Notes: generated from the sequence alone by a model not told the origin. A stretch of DNA of 64,000 bases from Winslowiella toletana (GCF_017875465.1 NZ_JAGGMQ010000001.1:4464001-4528000); one strand, 5' to 3'; shown: positions 9,140 through 18,788, counted from the stretch's first letter. Numbers and translations are program-made.

Positions 9140-9165
9140 AAAAAAGCCCCCGTTCTCACGAGGGC
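9140..9165 (-). terminator. Terminator after yceB
   Basis: GCCC (9146-9149) plus CG pairs with CGAGGGC (9159-9165). On the minus strand a T run, the complement of the A run 9139-9145, follows the stem. It is seven bases after the yceB stop. Confidence 0.8.
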
Positions 9166-9171
9166 GGCAGC

Positions 9172-9735
9172 TTAGTCGGTAAACGGGATCACCAGTTCGC
9201 CGGGTTTGACCTCTAAACCTTTGGCAAACTTCTTCGCCAGCGACTCAGCTTTGCTGCGGTCGCTGCTCAGCACATAAGCCGGTTTCTGATCAAAATAGCT
9301 TTTCAGCGACTGATCCAGATACGGCGTCAGGGTTTTCAGTACTGACTGCATTTTTTCCGGCTGCACCTGGGCATCAACAATTTGCAAATCCTTCAGGAAG
9401 ATCGCGCCCTGCTGCTGGTCAAATACTGGCTGGGCTTTCATCGTCAGCTTCATATCTGCTTTTTGTGGGCCAAATAGTGAGGTGATATCGACTTTCGCCG
9501 TGCCGGTAAGGGTAACTTTATTCGGTTCTTCACGGCCTATCTGGCTGCTGAGATCGGTCAGCACGATATGCGCATCCGCCAGGCCGGCGACGCCAATCTG
9601 TTTCTCATAATTATTATGCTTTTGCAGGGCGTCATTGACTTCCTGCTCACTGATGCTGTACTGCGTCAATTGATTACAGCCGGCAAGCAGGCCGACGAAA
9701 ATCAGGGCAATCAGCCCGGGAAATACCTTTTTCAT
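9172..9735 (-). CDS. yceB: DUF1439 lipoprotein YceB
   Basis: 187 residues with a lipoprotein signal peptide ending in the lipobox LLAGC (Cys20). The rest is a DUF1439 domain, a tubular lipid-binding fold seen in outer-membrane or periplasm-facing lipoproteins. The residue after Cys is Asn rather than Asp, consistent with sorting to the outer membrane by Lol. E. coli YceB is of the same length and in the same place between pyrC and grxB. Its role is not known. Confidence 0.93.
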   Translation of the reverse strand: MKKVFPGLIALIFVGLLAGCNQLTQYSISEQEVNDALQKHNNYEKQIGVAGLADAHIVLTDLSSQIGREEPNKVTLTGTAKVDITSLFGPQKADMKLTMKAQPVFDQQQGAIFLKDLQIVDAQVQPEKMQSVLKTLTPYLDQSLKSYFDQKPAYVLSSDRSKAESLAKKFAKGLEVKPGELVIPFTD

Positions 9736-9893
9736 TACTGTCCTCGGTTTTTGTCATCACGCAAACTCGTGCATAGCTTGCCCCAGCCGGGCGCCAGAGT
9801 CACCAGGAGTTCACCGAAAGCCGTGAAGAAATGGGCAAGGAAATGTGCGGGGGAACAGCTGAACCGGTCAGATTCAGCTGTGGAGGCAGGGAA

Positions 9894-10541
9894 TCAGATA
9901 GCGACAGATGAGAGCAGGTTAACCTGCGTCTGTTTGGCCATATTGTCGCGGTACTCCGCAACCCGCGTCGGGTAGTCAATGCCGGCGACCAGTGACAGCG
10001 AGCGCAACAGCGGGAACAGATGAATGTCATCTTCCGACAGCTCACCATTTACTGCATTGGGCTTCACAATCAGTTTATCCAGCTGGCGCAAATCATCGCT
10101 GACCTTTTTAATCAGTCCGGCGGAGTGCTGTTCCAGCTCATCAAAGCTGCCGATGCTGGCCTCTTTTTTATTTTTAAAATAACTACGTGCCTGCGGAGTG
10201 GCGAATTCAGCAAAAGGCGCTTTTGCCATGCGCGGCAACAGCAGCTTATTAACGTATTCGTTAACGTGGCGCAGCCAGGTGCTGATGGCGGGATTGGTCT
10301 GGCCGGTCAGCAGCGGTTCACGATCTTTTTTATCGATAAAGTACACGATGTCCATGCTTTCCGGCATGCAGCTGCCATCTTCTTTCTGCAGGATTGGCGC
10401 CATCTTCTGACCAATCAGTCGCTTTGGCGTCTCCTCATCATCGTTGAGCATCACCACCAGTTCGATTGGTAAGTTTTTCAGGCCGAAAATCATGCGTGCT
10501 TTGACGCAGAATGGGCAGTGTTCATAGATATACAGTTTCAT
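9894..10541 (-). CDS. grxB: Glutaredoxin 2
   Basis: 215 residues, the usual GrxB length. The N-terminal thioredoxin-fold domain has the redox motif CPFC (Cys9, Cys12). The rest is a GST-like helical domain. It reduces disulfides and protein-glutathione mixed disulfides with glutathione in the cytoplasm. The KMAPILQKEDGSCMPESMDI stretch holds the cis-proline. The gene is monocistronic between yceB and mdtH as in E. coli. Confidence 0.96.
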   Translation of the reverse strand: MKLYIYEHCPFCVKARMIFGLKNLPIELVVMLNDDEETPKRLIGQKMAPILQKEDGSCMPESMDIVYFIDKKDREPLLTGQTNPAISTWLRHVNEYVNKLLLPRMAKAPFAEFATPQARSYFKNKKEASIGSFDELEQHSAGLIKKVSDDLRQLDKLIVKPNAVNGELSEDDIHLFPLLRSLSLVAGIDYPTRVAEYRDNMAKQTQVNLLSSVAI

Positions 10542-10643
10542 CGGACTTTCTCCTTAAGCACCGCTGGCGGCTAATGCTGCCAGCAATGTTTTGAATGTAT
10601 TAAAGAAGTATGGGTCAGATTAGGGGAGAGGGCAAACCAACGG

Positions 10644-11849
10644 TTAACTGCCGCTGAGGATCACCGGCGCTACGCTGCGAGGGTTGAACTGCCACCAAAG
10701 CGCAATAAGTGTAATGAAACCAATGACGCCGAGCAGTAACCATGGCAGTGCTGGCATGGCTAAATCCTGGCCGATATCAAACATCCAGCCGCCGCCGCTG
10801 TAGCCCAGCGCGCCACCCAGCGCCAGACCTAAGCGACTGAAGCCCATATAGCTGCCGCGGGCACGCGCGTTCGCCAGTGACGCGCTCAGGGTTTCACGCG
10901 CCGGTTCGGCAATAATTGAGCCGATATAGAATGTGCAGATCAGCATAAATACCTGCTGCAGGGTGCTGGCCAGCCCGACCGGGATCAGGCTCAAGGTCAT
11001 TATCAGCAATCCGGCCATCAGGCGCTGCTCCAGGCGAAAGTGCTTTTCGCTCCAGCGCGCCAGCGGATAAAGCAAGGTAAGCGACAGCGTTGCCTCTATT
11101 GCATACATCCATTTCACCGCCTGCGGCGCGCCGGCGATCTGATTGACCACAATCGGCAGCATCAGCATCACCTGTACCGCCAGCGCATAGTAACCGGTCA
11201 GCGTCAGTACATAGATACAAAAGCGCCGATCTTTCAGCACCCGCGCCATGCCTTCACGCATCGGGGTGCGTACCGTCGAGATACGCCATGCCGGCAGCAG
11301 CAACGCATTAAACAGCGCCGCCAGCACAAATACTGCCGCGCCAGCCCAGCACACCAGACGGAAATCATATGCCAGCAGCCAGCTGCCGATCAGCGCGCCA
11401 GTCACTGCACCAGCGCTGTCCTGCATCATCAGCAGCGAGAAAAAGCGCCCACGCTGTTGCGGCCGAATCAGTTTAACCACCAGCGCGGTGCGCGGCGGAT
11501 CAAACAGCGTGCCGCCCAGTCCTGAGAGTAAACACGAGAGCCACAGCACCCAGGGATCATGGGCCAGCGCCATACTGGAGAAACCGGCGGCGCGCAGCAG
11601 CATACCGGTGATAATCATCGGTTTCGCGCCAAAACGGTCGGCGATAGCACCGCCAAAAATGCCGAGTCCCTGCTGCACCAGCTGTCGCAGGCCAAGGGCA
11701 ATCCCCACCAGCAGTGCGGCCCAGCCCAGCTGGTCGACAAAATGGATCGAGATCAAAGGAAAGACGACAAAAAAACCCAACACCACCAGCATGTTGTCTA
11801 ATAACAGAAAATATTTACCGAGGCATCGTGCCCGCGCGACCCGAGACAT
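10644..11849 (-). CDS. mdtH: Multidrug efflux MFS transporter MdtH
   Basis: 401 residues with about 12 membrane helices, of the DHA1 family of proton-coupled drug exporters. The N-terminus [20 protein letters not shown], the motif-A loop [11 protein letters not shown] and [15 protein letters not shown] match MdtH. It has been linked to norfloxacin/enoxacin resistance when overproduced in E. coli. It is divergent from rimJ across a 310-base gap. Confidence 0.93.
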   Translation of the reverse strand: MSRVARARCLGKYFLLLDNMLVVLGFFVVFPLISIHFVDQLGWAALLVGIALGLRQLVQQGLGIFGGAIADRFGAKPMIITGMLLRAAGFSSMALAHDPWVLWLSCLLSGLGGTLFDPPRTALVVKLIRPQQRGRFFSLLMMQDSAGAVTGALIGSWLLAYDFRLVCWAGAAVFVLAALFNALLLPAWRISTVRTPMREGMARVLKDRRFCIYVLTLTGYYALAVQVMLMLPIVVNQIAGAPQAVKWMYAIEATLSLTLLYPLARWSEKHFRLEQRLMAGLLIMTLSLIPVGLASTLQQVFMLICTFYIGSIIAEPARETLSASLANARARGSYMGFSRLGLALGGALGYSGGGWMFDIGQDLAMPALPWLLLGVIGFITLIALWWQFNPRSVAPVILSGS

Positions 11850-12159
11850 GCTTGTTCCTGCATAAAGAGAGAGGGAAAACCTTCCAGTTGGTCTATTTTC
11901 CTCCTAAGTTGCTGGTTTTCACAGCAAATACCGTATGATATTTTTTTATCATCATGGTGCAATAAGTGCGCTTTTATGACTGCCGCAGGCAGAAAAAGCG
12001 CCGGCCTGTAATGTGGTGTTTTACCCAGAGAGGAGATGACGGTTATAGTAAATGCTGGTTGGCGCGAAATGGCCGCTGGCGCCGGTGTTGTAGCCCGGAA
12101 ACGCCGTCGTCTGATGTTCAATCAATTTCTTTTATCGGCGATGGAATTCAGGAGAGAAG
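11850..12159. promoter_or_regulatory. Divergent mdtH/rimJ promoter region
   Basis: No credible ORF is present. ATGATA (11935-11940) and TATCAT (11947-11952) form an inverted repeat around six T bases, a possible operator or A/T-rich promoter core between the two genes. AGGAGAG at 12149-12155 is the rimJ ribosome-binding site. Nothing else is recognisable. Confidence 0.35.
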
Positions 12160-12756
12160 ATGTTTGGCTATCGTTCTGCTGCACCGAAAGTGCGCCTGAC
12201 AACCGACAGATTAGTGGTACGTCTTGTCCACGAACGTGACGCCTGGCGGCTGGCTGATTATTACGCACAAAACCGTGCCTTTTTAAAACCCTGGGAGCCG
12301 GTTCGTGACGAAAGTCACTGCTATCCTTCCGGCTGGCAGGCGCGGCTGGGTCTGATTGCCGATATGCATAAGCAAGGCAGCGCGTTCTATTTCATTATTA
12401 TGGATCCGGAAGAGACTGAAGTGCGTGGCGTGGCTAACTTCAGCAATGTACTGCGTGGCTCTTTCCATGCCTGCTATCTTGGCTATTCGTTAGGGGAAAA
12501 ATGGCAGGGGCAGGGCATGATGTTTGAAGCGTTGCAGGCGGCGATTCGCTATATGCAGCGACAGCAACGGATACATCGCATTATGGCCAACTATATGCCG
12601 CACAATGCCCGCAGCGGCGGCCTGTTGCAGCGTCTCGGTTTTGAGAAAGAGGGCTATGCCAAAGATTACCTGTTAATTGACGGTCGCTGGCAGGATCATG
12701 TGTTAACCGCTTTAACCACCCAGGATTGGACGCCGGATCGCCGCGGACAACAGTAA
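12160..12756 (+). CDS. rimJ: Ribosomal protein S5 N-acetyltransferase RimJ
   Basis: 198 residues of the GNAT fold. It acetylates the N-terminal Ala of ribosomal protein S5 and assists 30S assembly. The acetyl-CoA binding part is [19 protein letters not shown], followed by [22 protein letters not shown]. Start ATG at 12160 is preceded by AGGAGAG. In E. coli rimJ is followed directly by yceH; here about 1 kb with an effector/immunity pair intervenes. Confidence 0.96.
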   Translation: MFGYRSAAPKVRLTTDRLVVRLVHERDAWRLADYYAQNRAFLKPWEPVRDESHCYPSGWQARLGLIADMHKQGSAFYFIIMDPEETEVRGVANFSNVLRGSFHACYLGYSLGEKWQGQGMMFEALQAAIRYMQRQQRIHRIMANYMPHNARSGGLLQRLGFEKEGYAKDYLLIDGRWQDHVLTALTTQDWTPDRRGQQ

Positions 12757-12825
12757 AAGAGGTTTTGTGATAACGGCACTTTGAATGGCAGGTTCATTTT
12801 GTTAGCATAAGAAACCCTTAACTAT

Positions 12826-13326
12826 ATGGATATTGTTATGAGTGCTTTATCTTGCCGTCTTTTGCTGACCAGGCGTGAATTTGCTCAGTTAGACTGCCCC
12901 TCGCTGGGAAGTTTTCGGGTTTTTACTGGTCAAAAGGAGGGCAGAAATAATCCTGATAAAATGGGCGTGCCAGATATTGGCCCAATCCCAAGAGGTCGGT
13001 ATTTCATTGTTGAAAGACCAGTAGGGGGCAGGCTTGGCCCAATTAAAGAGTCATTTCTGAAGCGTGTCTATGGTACAGATCGTTCTGAGTGGTTTGGTTT
13101 GTATCGCGATGATGGGAAAATTGACGATTACACCTGGCTACAAGGTATAAAACGTGGCAACTTTCGACTACACCCTATTGGCCCCCTTGGGATATCGGAA
13201 GGCTGTATTACCTTTGCCTCATCTGCGCAATATAGCATTATGAAAGACAGACTTTTGAGAGATGGTGCTAATTTAAATATTCCCGGTAGCCAGCTGAAAG
13301 CTTATGGAACAATAAAGGTATACTAA
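12826..13326 (+). CDS. Tlde1-like (DUF2778) L,D-transpeptidase-fold toxin
   Basis: 166 residues from ATG 12826; a second ATG at 12838 has a slightly better ribosome-binding site (GGA, 7 bases) and would give 162. The family motif is clear: GPIPRGRYFI near residues 52-61, then RLHPIGPLGISEGCITF with His116, Ser124 and Cys127, the catalytic dyad of the Tlde1/DUF2778 family. Known Tlde1 proteins are type VI secretion effectors that cut or exchange peptidoglycan cross-links in the periplasm of rivals. No signal peptide is present, as expected of a T6SS cargo. The next gene overlaps its stop by one base and looks like its immunity protein. Delivery by T6SS is inferred; no T6SS gene is in the window. 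Confidence 0.8.
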   Translation: MDIVMSALSCRLLLTRREFAQLDCPSLGSFRVFTGQKEGRNNPDKMGVPDIGPIPRGRYFIVERPVGGRLGPIKESFLKRVYGTDRSEWFGLYRDDGKIDDYTWLQGIKRGNFRLHPIGPLGISEGCITFASSAQYSIMKDRLLRDGANLNIPGSQLKAYGTIKVY

Positions 13327-13562
13327 TGAAAAAAATAATTATCTTGATGTTTTTTTTTGCGGGGCTGTTTTTTTGTATAATTAAATCTGTTGCTGTGATT
13401 GTACCTGTTGATTTTACATACGCTGCTGCTAAGTTTTTTGGCATTAATGGCGATGAGAAAATCTATGATTTCTTGATTTATTTTAATTTAATGATTTCAT
13501 TTGTTTTATCGGCATTGTTGACGGTTTTTGTGTATTTTATATGGTCACGAAAAAAAATATAA
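13326..13562 (+). CDS. Small two-helix membrane protein, putative immunity protein of the Tlde1-like toxin
   Basis: 78 residues starting at the ATG that overlaps the toxin stop (TAATG). Two hydrophobic segments, about residues 4-27 and 47-71, flank a short loop of about 20 residues, and the C-terminus is basic (SRKKI). I count 65 G/C in 237 bases (27%), far below the surrounding genes, a sign of recent transfer. Function as cognate immunity is inferred from the overlap and from the need to protect the periplasm; I do not recognise the family. Confidence 0.65.
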   Translation: MKKIIILMFFFAGLFFCIIKSVAVIVPVDFTYAAAKFFGINGDEKIYDFLIYFNLMISFVLSALLTVFVYFIWSRKKI

Positions 13563-13655
13563 CCATTAGCCTGGTGTACAAAATCATATTGCTGAGTCGG
13601 TATTTACGCTTTGTGTGAAAGGTTGAGATTTAATTGCCGAGAACTTAGTAAAGTT

Positions 13656-13682
13656 AGCCTCGCATTTTTGCGGGGCTTTTTT
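13656..13682 (+). terminator. Rho-independent terminator of the toxin/immunity pair
   Basis: AGCCTCGC (13656-13663) pairs with GCGGGGCT (13670-13677) and is followed by a T run to 13682. It closes the two-gene unit before yceH. Confidence 0.9.
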
Positions 13683-13773
13683 ACATCGATTATTGGTAAA
13701 ACATGGTGTAAAACATACCGTGATAATGGATTTTATACCAGATATAATTACACTAACTCAAAGAGTCAACTCT

Positions 13774-14442
13774 ATGTTTTCAAAAGGTTTTAGGGGAATT
13801 ATCTTCACACCTGTCGAGGCGCGCGTTGTTGGCTGCCTGCTTGAGAAGCAGGTTACGACTCCCGACCAGTATCCGATGTCGCTCAATGGCGTGGTCTCCG
13901 CCTGTAATCAAAAATCCAACCGTGATCCGGTTATGTCGCTGAGTGAAAGCGCCGTGCAGGAGTCGCTCGATCTGCTGGTGCGGAAGCATCAGCTCAGTAC
14001 CCTGAGCGGCTTTGGTAATCGGGTGGTGAAATATGAGCAGCGTTTTTGTAATTCAGCATTCGGTAACCTGAAACTCAGCAGCGCCGAGGTGGCGCTGGTG
14101 ACCAGCCTGCTGCTGCGCGGACCGCAAACGCCGGGCGAATTACGTACCCGCAGTGGCCGTATGCATGAGTTTAGCGAGATGGCTGAAGTGGAGCAGGCGC
14201 TGGAAAATCTGCAAAACCGTGAAGATGGTCCATTTGTGGTGCGGCTGGCGCGTGAGCCGGGCAAACGCGAAAGCCGTTTTATGCATCTGTTTAGCGGCGA
14301 AGTGAATGAGCTTGATTTTGCCGATTCTGCACCATCTGCCAGCGACAACAGCGAACTGGAGCAGCGGGTAACGCTGCTGGAAGCGGAAGTGGCCAGCCTG
14401 AAACAGCAGCTTGCGACGCTGTCAGCCGAAAAAGGAGCCTGA
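13774..14442 (+). CDS. yceH: UPF0502 family protein YceH
   Basis: 222 residues from ATG 13774. The core [26 protein letters not shown] through [24 protein letters not shown] matches YceH, a tandem winged-helix fold with a C-terminal coiled coil ([19 protein letters not shown]). Its role is unknown. E. coli YceH begins with MKYQLTALEARV; here the equivalent stretch is [12 protein letters not shown], with no start codon at the Met position. The nearest usable start is 13774, with a weak AAAGAG before it; an ATG at 13693 adds 27 more residues. The altered start lies at the edge of the inserted toxin/immunity island. Confidence 0.85.
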   Translation: MFSKGFRGIIFTPVEARVVGCLLEKQVTTPDQYPMSLNGVVSACNQKSNRDPVMSLSESAVQESLDLLVRKHQLSTLSGFGNRVVKYEQRFCNSAFGNLKLSSAEVALVTSLLLRGPQTPGELRTRSGRMHEFSEMAEVEQALENLQNREDGPFVVRLAREPGKRESRFMHLFSGEVNELDFADSAPSASDNSELEQRVTLLEAEVASLKQQLATLSAEKGA

Positions 14443-14443
14443 G

Positions 14444-15370
14444 ATGACCAGACCATTGCGGATTGGCGTAGTGGGTTTAGGCGGCATTGCGCAGAAAGCC
14501 TGGCTGCCCGTTGTCAGTAAAACCGACGGCTGGATATTAGCCGGGGCATTCTCGCCGAACCAGCAAAAAGCACAGATCATTTGTGACAGCTATCGCATGC
14601 CCTGTTTTTCCGCTCTGCAACCACTGGCTGAACAGTGTGATGCGGTATTTGTCCACAGCAGCACTGCAACACACTTTGCGATCGTCGGTGAACTGCTGCG
14701 CGCCGGTGTCGATGTCTGTGTGGATAAACCGCTGGCCGCCACGCTGAGTGAAGCTGAACAACTGGTCGAACTGGCGCATAAACGTGGACGCAAGCTGATG
14801 GTGGCGTTTAACCGGCGCTTTGCACCTCGCTATCTGCAACTGCGCGACAGTATGGTAAATCCCGCGTCGATCCGCATGGATAAGCACCGCAGCGACAGCG
14901 TTGGCCCGCACGATTTACGCTTTACGCTGCTGGACGACTATTTGCATGTGGTTGACACCGCGCTGTGGCTGGGCGGCGGTGCGGGCAGTCTGCGCCACGG
15001 CAGTTTACAAACCAATGAGGCGGGCGAGATGCTGTATGCCGAGCACCATTTCACTGTCGGCCAGACCCAGGTGACCACCAGTATGCACCGGCGCGCAGGT
15101 AGCCAGCGTGAATCGGTGATCGCGGTGTGTGACAGCAGTGTTTATCAGATTAATGATATGCGCGACTGGCAGCAGGAAACCGCCGGGAAGCTGCTGATGG
15201 ATCCGATTCCGGGCTGGCAGACTACGCTGGCGCAGCGCGGATTCGAAGGCGCGGCGCACCATTTTATCGCCTGCGTGCAAAATCAGACTGCGCCGCAAAC
15301 CTCGGGCGAGCAGGCGCTGCTGGCGCAGCGTGTGGTGGAAAAAATGTGGCGCGACGCGGATAAGGAATAA
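14444..15370 (+). CDS. mviM: Gfo/Idh/MocA family oxidoreductase MviM
   Basis: 308 residues starting one base after the yceH stop, with AAGGAG before it; an upstream in-frame ATG within yceH is not used. The Rossmann motif GVVGLGGIAQKAW is at residues 8-20 and the family signature CVDKPLA near 95. It is a putative NAD(P)-dependent sugar dehydrogenase; the substrate is not known. It precedes murJ as in E. coli and Salmonella, where the pair was named after a virulence mutation. Confidence 0.93.
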   Translation: MTRPLRIGVVGLGGIAQKAWLPVVSKTDGWILAGAFSPNQQKAQIICDSYRMPCFSALQPLAEQCDAVFVHSSTATHFAIVGELLRAGVDVCVDKPLAATLSEAEQLVELAHKRGRKLMVAFNRRFAPRYLQLRDSMVNPASIRMDKHRSDSVGPHDLRFTLLDDYLHVVDTALWLGGGAGSLRHGSLQTNEAGEMLYAEHHFTVGQTQVTTSMHRRAGSQRESVIAVCDSSVYQINDMRDWQQETAGKLLMDPIPGWQTTLAQRGFEGAAHHFIACVQNQTAPQTSGEQALLAQRVVEKMWRDADKE

Positions 15371-15500
15371 TCTGTTGTAACAAAGCGTTGTGGTTATTTC
15401 CCGCTATATCCGTAGACTACCCGCTGTTTATCCGGCGAGCGTGCTCTCGCCCCCCGGGATCACTCCACGGACTCTCTTATTTCAGGAAGCGCAGTAAACC

Positions 15501-17039
15501 ATGAATTTGTTGAAATCTCTGGCTGCGGTCAGCTCGATGACCCTGTTTTCGCGTGTGCTGGGCTTTGCCCGCGATGCCATCGTGGCGCGCGTATTTGGCG
15601 CCGGAATGGCGACTGACGCCTTTTTTGTCGCCTTTAAGCTGCCTAATTTGCTGCGTCGCATCTTTGCCGAAGGCGCATTTTCGCAGGCATTTGTGCCAAT
15701 TCTGGCGGAATATAAAAGTAAGCAGGGCGAAGAGGCGACAAAGGTGTTTGTCGCCTATGTTTCCGGGTTACTGACGCTGGTACTGGCGATTGTCACCTTT
15801 ATCGGCATGATCGCCGCACCCTGGGTGATTATGGTGACTGCGCCGGGCTTTGCGGATACCGCCGACAAGTTTGCCTTAACCTCTTCGCTGCTGCGCATCA
15901 CCTTTCCCTATATTTTGCTGATTTCGGTGGCGTCACTGGCCGGGGCGATCCTTAATACCTGGAACCGCTTTTCAGTACCGGCGTTTGCGCCGACCTTACT
16001 GAATGTCAGTATGATCGGTTTTGCGCTGTTTGCCGCACCGCACTTTAATCCACCGGTGCTGGCACTGGCCTGGGCGGTGGTGGTCGGCGGGGTGTTGCAG
16101 CTCGGATATCAGCTGCCGCACCTGAAGAAAATCGGCATGCTGGTGATGCCGCGCCTGAATCTGAAAGATGCGGGGGTCTGGCGCGTGATGCGTCAGATGG
16201 GGCCAGCAATCCTTGGGGTTTCTGTCAGCCAGATCTCGCTGATTATCAACACGATTTTTGCCTCGTTTCTGGTCTCCGGTTCGGTGTCATGGATGTATTA
16301 TGCCGACCGTCTGATGGAGTTTCCGTCGGGAGTATTAGGCGTGGCGCTGGGCACTATCCTGCTGCCGTCGCTGGCGAAAAGTTTTTCCAGTGGCAACCAT
16401 GATGAGTATTCACGTCTGATGGACTGGGGGCTGCGCCTCTGTTTCTTACTGGCTCTGCCGAGCGCTGTGGCGCTGGGCATTCTGGCCAAACCGCTGACGG
16501 TGGCGCTGTTTCAGTACGGTAAATTCACCGCTTTTGACGCCGCCATGACGCAGCGTGCGCTGGTGGCTTATTCGGTCGGGCTGATGGGCTTGATTGTGGT
16601 GAAGGTGCTGGCACCAGGTTTTTACTCGCGTCAGGATATTAAAACGCCAGTGAAAATCGCCATTGTTTGTCTGATTATGACCCAGCTCATGAACCTGGCG
16701 TTTATTGGTCCGCTAAAGCATGCCGGACTGGCGCTGTCGATTGGCCTGGCGGCCTGTCTTAATGCGGCGCTGCTTTACTGGCAGTTACGTAAACAGAAAA
16801 TCTTCCAGCCGCTGCCGGGTTGGTTTAGTTTCCTGTTGCGTCTGTTTATTGCGGTGATAGTGATGGCGGCGGCGCTGGTGGCAATGAATATGGTGATGCC
16901 GGACTGGGATGTCGGCAATATGGCATATCGCCTGCTGCGTCTGGCCGGGGTTTGTGCGGTTGGCGGCGGCACTTATTTCCTGATGCTGGGCATTATGGGC
17001 TTTCGTCCGCGTGATTTCGCCCGTCGTACCGTGGCATAG
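15501..17039 (+). CDS. murJ: Lipid II flippase MurJ
   Basis: 512 residues with 14 predicted membrane helices, of the MOP exporter superfamily. It moves the peptidoglycan precursor lipid II across the inner membrane. The N-terminal [20 protein letters not shown] carries the essential Arg residues of the family; [22 protein letters not shown] follows. AGGAAG before the ATG at 15501 supports the start. The 130 bases after mviM hold no recognisable feature. Confidence 0.97.
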   Translation: MNLLKSLAAVSSMTLFSRVLGFARDAIVARVFGAGMATDAFFVAFKLPNLLRRIFAEGAFSQAFVPILAEYKSKQGEEATKVFVAYVSGLLTLVLAIVTFIGMIAAPWVIMVTAPGFADTADKFALTSSLLRITFPYILLISVASLAGAILNTWNRFSVPAFAPTLLNVSMIGFALFAAPHFNPPVLALAWAVVVGGVLQLGYQLPHLKKIGMLVMPRLNLKDAGVWRVMRQMGPAILGVSVSQISLIINTIFASFLVSGSVSWMYYADRLMEFPSGVLGVALGTILLPSLAKSFSSGNHDEYSRLMDWGLRLCFLLALPSAVALGILAKPLTVALFQYGKFTAFDAAMTQRALVAYSVGLMGLIVVKVLAPGFYSRQDIKTPVKIAIVCLIMTQLMNLAFIGPLKHAGLALSIGLAACLNAALLYWQLRKQKIFQPLPGWFSFLLRLFIAVIVMAAALVAMNMVMPDWDVGNMAYRLLRLAGVCAVGGGTYFLMLGIMGFRPRDFARRTVA

Positions 17040-17063
17040 ATTATTGATGTTGTGCATGAGAAA

Positions 17064-17124
17064 GGGCGGCGAGAACGCCGCCCCTACGCCTGCAAAACCA
17101 CAGGGGCGGCGTTTTCGCCACCCG
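17064..17124. repeat. Two GGGCGGC-type palindromes between murJ and flgN
   Basis: GGGCGGCG (17064-17071) pairs with CGCCGCCC (17076-17083), followed by CTAC; GGGCGGCG (17104-17111) pairs with CGCCACCC (17116-17123, one mismatch). These match the family at 1911-1936. The position, between the convergent ends of murJ and flgN, fits the habit of REP-like elements and they may act as terminators. Confidence 0.65.
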
Positions 17125-17132
17125 CCTCAATA

Positions 17133-17564
17133 TCAGACTTTACGGCTGGCGAATGCGCCTGATTTAGTCTGTCCGTCCGGGCCATAGAATGGCTGACTGA
17201 CCTGCGGTTTCAGCACCGAGAGCGCCTGCTCATTATATTCAATTTGCAGGTTGAGCAGCATGCCACTGTGGCGATTGGTGTTGTGCAGCCTGGCGGTCTG
17301 TTTCTGAATCATTTCCCAACGACGCGCCAGATCCGGCTGAGTCGGGTAGGGCGCCTGCAGGCCCAGACGTTTTTCCGCCTGATTACGCATACCATCAAGA
17401 TAGTTGACAGTATTCAGCAACGAGCTTTTATCTTCAGTAATTCGCTGGAGTAAGTTACTGTTGATCCGACCGGCAGAGAGTTGCTGCTGCTCGGCATCCA
17501 TGACTTCCGTCAGCGACGAAAGCACTTCCTGCATTTTATCCAGCGCGGTCAGTAAGCTATTCAT
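17133..17564 (-). CDS. flgN: Flagellar export chaperone FlgN
   Basis: 143 residues, mostly helical. FlgN binds the C-termini of hook-filament junction proteins FlgK and FlgL and delivers them to the flagellar export gate. The N-terminal LDKMQEVLSSLTEVMDAEQQQL and the ERLG-like LQAP region match the family. It follows flgM by five bases, so the two are co-transcribed from the FliA promoter at 17940-17966. Its clients FlgK and FlgL are both present downstream. Confidence 0.92.
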   Translation of the reverse strand: MNSLLTALDKMQEVLSSLTEVMDAEQQQLSAGRINSNLLQRITEDKSSLLNTVNYLDGMRNQAEKRLGLQAPYPTQPDLARRWEMIQKQTARLHNTNRHSGMLLNLQIEYNEQALSVLKPQVSQPFYGPDGQTKSGAFASRKV

Positions 17565-17569
17565 TGCAA

Positions 17570-17878
17570 TTAATTACCCTGTAAGTAGTCTTTCGTTTCC
17601 TGAATCAGTGCATCGGCAATTTTGCCGCTGTCCATTTTCAGTTCGCCGTTACGGATGGCGGTTTTCAGTTGTTCAACGCGTGCGGTATTAATGTCCTGAC
17701 TGCCCGGTTGCATCAGCTGTGACTGTGCGCTGCTCAGTTTTACCTGAGTGGCGGTAGTGCTGGCTGCGGTAGTGGCAGTCGTTTCGCTCTGGCGCACTTT
17801 GCTGCCGGAAGCGTCATTGTTTTCACGTTGCTGGACAGTGGCAACGGGTTTCATTGGCTGGGTTCTGTCGATACTCAT
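17570..17878 (-). CDS. flgM: Anti-sigma-28 factor FlgM
   Basis: 102 residues. FlgM holds sigma-28 (FliA) inactive until the hook-basal body is complete and then is exported through it. The conserved C-terminal FliA-binding helices are [25 protein letters not shown] then [15 protein letters not shown]. The N-terminal half is low-complexity (Thr/Ala-rich), as expected of an unfolded export substrate. If the hook gene is truly absent from this strain, FlgM would not leave the cell and late flagellar genes would stay off. Confidence 0.94.
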   Translation of the reverse strand: MSIDRTQPMKPVATVQQRENNDASGSKVRQSETTATTAASTTATQVKLSSAQSQLMQPGSQDINTARVEQLKTAIRNGELKMDSGKIADALIQETKDYLQGN

Positions 17879-17939
17879 AATCTGGCTCCTGCAAGTTCGA
17901 GCGATGAATGATCAAATAGTAATATATTGCTTAATTCCA

Positions 17940-17966
17940 CTATCGGCAGAAAAGCAGGCAGCTTTA
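17940..17966 (-). promoter_or_regulatory. FliA (sigma-28) promoter of flgMN
   Basis: On the minus strand, TAAAGCTG (17966-17959), 11 bases, then GCCGATAG (17947-17940) match the sigma-28 consensus TAAAGTTT-N11-GCCGATAA with three mismatches. It lies about 60 bases before the flgM start. Confidence 0.85.
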
Positions 17967-17971
17967 GTGCT

Positions 17972-18631
17972 TTATAGCGATATAAGAATATTCCCATCCG
18001 CATCCACCTTGCCACTGACTATCTGACCGTTACCCATCCGTACTCTTACCGCCTGCGCAGCAGTGGCGTTATTCATTGCGCGCCCTTCGCCGCTGGCGTT
18101 AAAGCCATCCCCTTGCGCAATCACCATCACGTTCTGACCGGCTTTTACACGCCACGGCTGACGCACCATCGACAGGGTAATCGGCTGGCCTGGCAGAATA
18201 TCACGCACAGTGATGGCATCTGTTGCTTCCAGTGGATCAACCACCGCGCGTGAAGGCAGCGTATCGAGGCGTCCACGTTTAATCGTCAGATCTGCGGCGC
18301 TGACTGCACTGCCACGGGTTATCTGACGCGCCGCCACCACATAATCGCCAGTGACCTGTACCTGCACCTGCAGATAGCGGCGTTCCTGACCGCAGTTAGC
18401 TGCGACACTGATATTGCCCCACAGGCGGCTGTTGCCCGGCAGCGAGAACTGTGGCGTCTCACACTGTGGCCATTGCGCCGTCGGCGTGCGGAGCACAACC
18501 TGCATGCCTTTCGCATGGGCGGCATCACGCGCCTGAAAAAATTGCGTTAACTGAGCGGTCAGATCAGCGGCCTGTAGTTGCAGGCTGAATAAGCCGAACA
18601 GCCCCGCCAGTAAAGGTATTACCCCACGCAT
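17972..18631 (-). CDS. flgA: Flagellar P-ring assembly chaperone FlgA
   Basis: 219 residues from ATG 18631, the same length as in E. coli; AGGGGGAG lies six bases before it. An ATG at 18637 is too close to that site and 18682 has none. A Sec signal peptide (MRGVIPLLAGLFGLFSLQLQA) is followed by the SAF domain. FlgA assists assembly of the FlgI P ring in the periplasm. It is divergent from flgB and lies upstream of flgM. Confidence 0.93.
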   Translation of the reverse strand: MRGVIPLLAGLFGLFSLQLQAADLTAQLTQFFQARDAAHAKGMQVVLRTPTAQWPQCETPQFSLPGNSRLWGNISVAANCGQERRYLQVQVQVTGDYVVAARQITRGSAVSAADLTIKRGRLDTLPSRAVVDPLEATDAITVRDILPGQPITLSMVRQPWRVKAGQNVMVIAQGDGFNASGEGRAMNNATAAQAVRVRMGNGQIVSGKVDADGNILISL

Positions 18632-18788
18632 TGTCATCTCCCCCTGTAGCAGTATGGCGGAGATTTTACGCGCGAATGCCACAAGTCAATGCGGAAAATA
18701 GCGCCGGTTTTTAGCGCTATTCATTCGATAGTTCTTCCCCCCTCCCGCTTATCCTGTCCGCTCGAAATTCTCACTTTGCGGAGGAAGC
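18632..18788. promoter_or_regulatory. Divergent flgA/flgB class II promoter region
   Basis: 157 bases between the divergent starts, where FlhDC-activated class II promoters are expected from E. coli and Salmonella. AGCGC(C) and (A)GCGCT around 18702-18718 form an inverted repeat (TAGCGC...GCGCTA). GGAGGA at 18780-18785 is the flgB ribosome-binding site. I cannot place FlhDC boxes with confidence because the consensus is loose. Confidence 0.45.
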
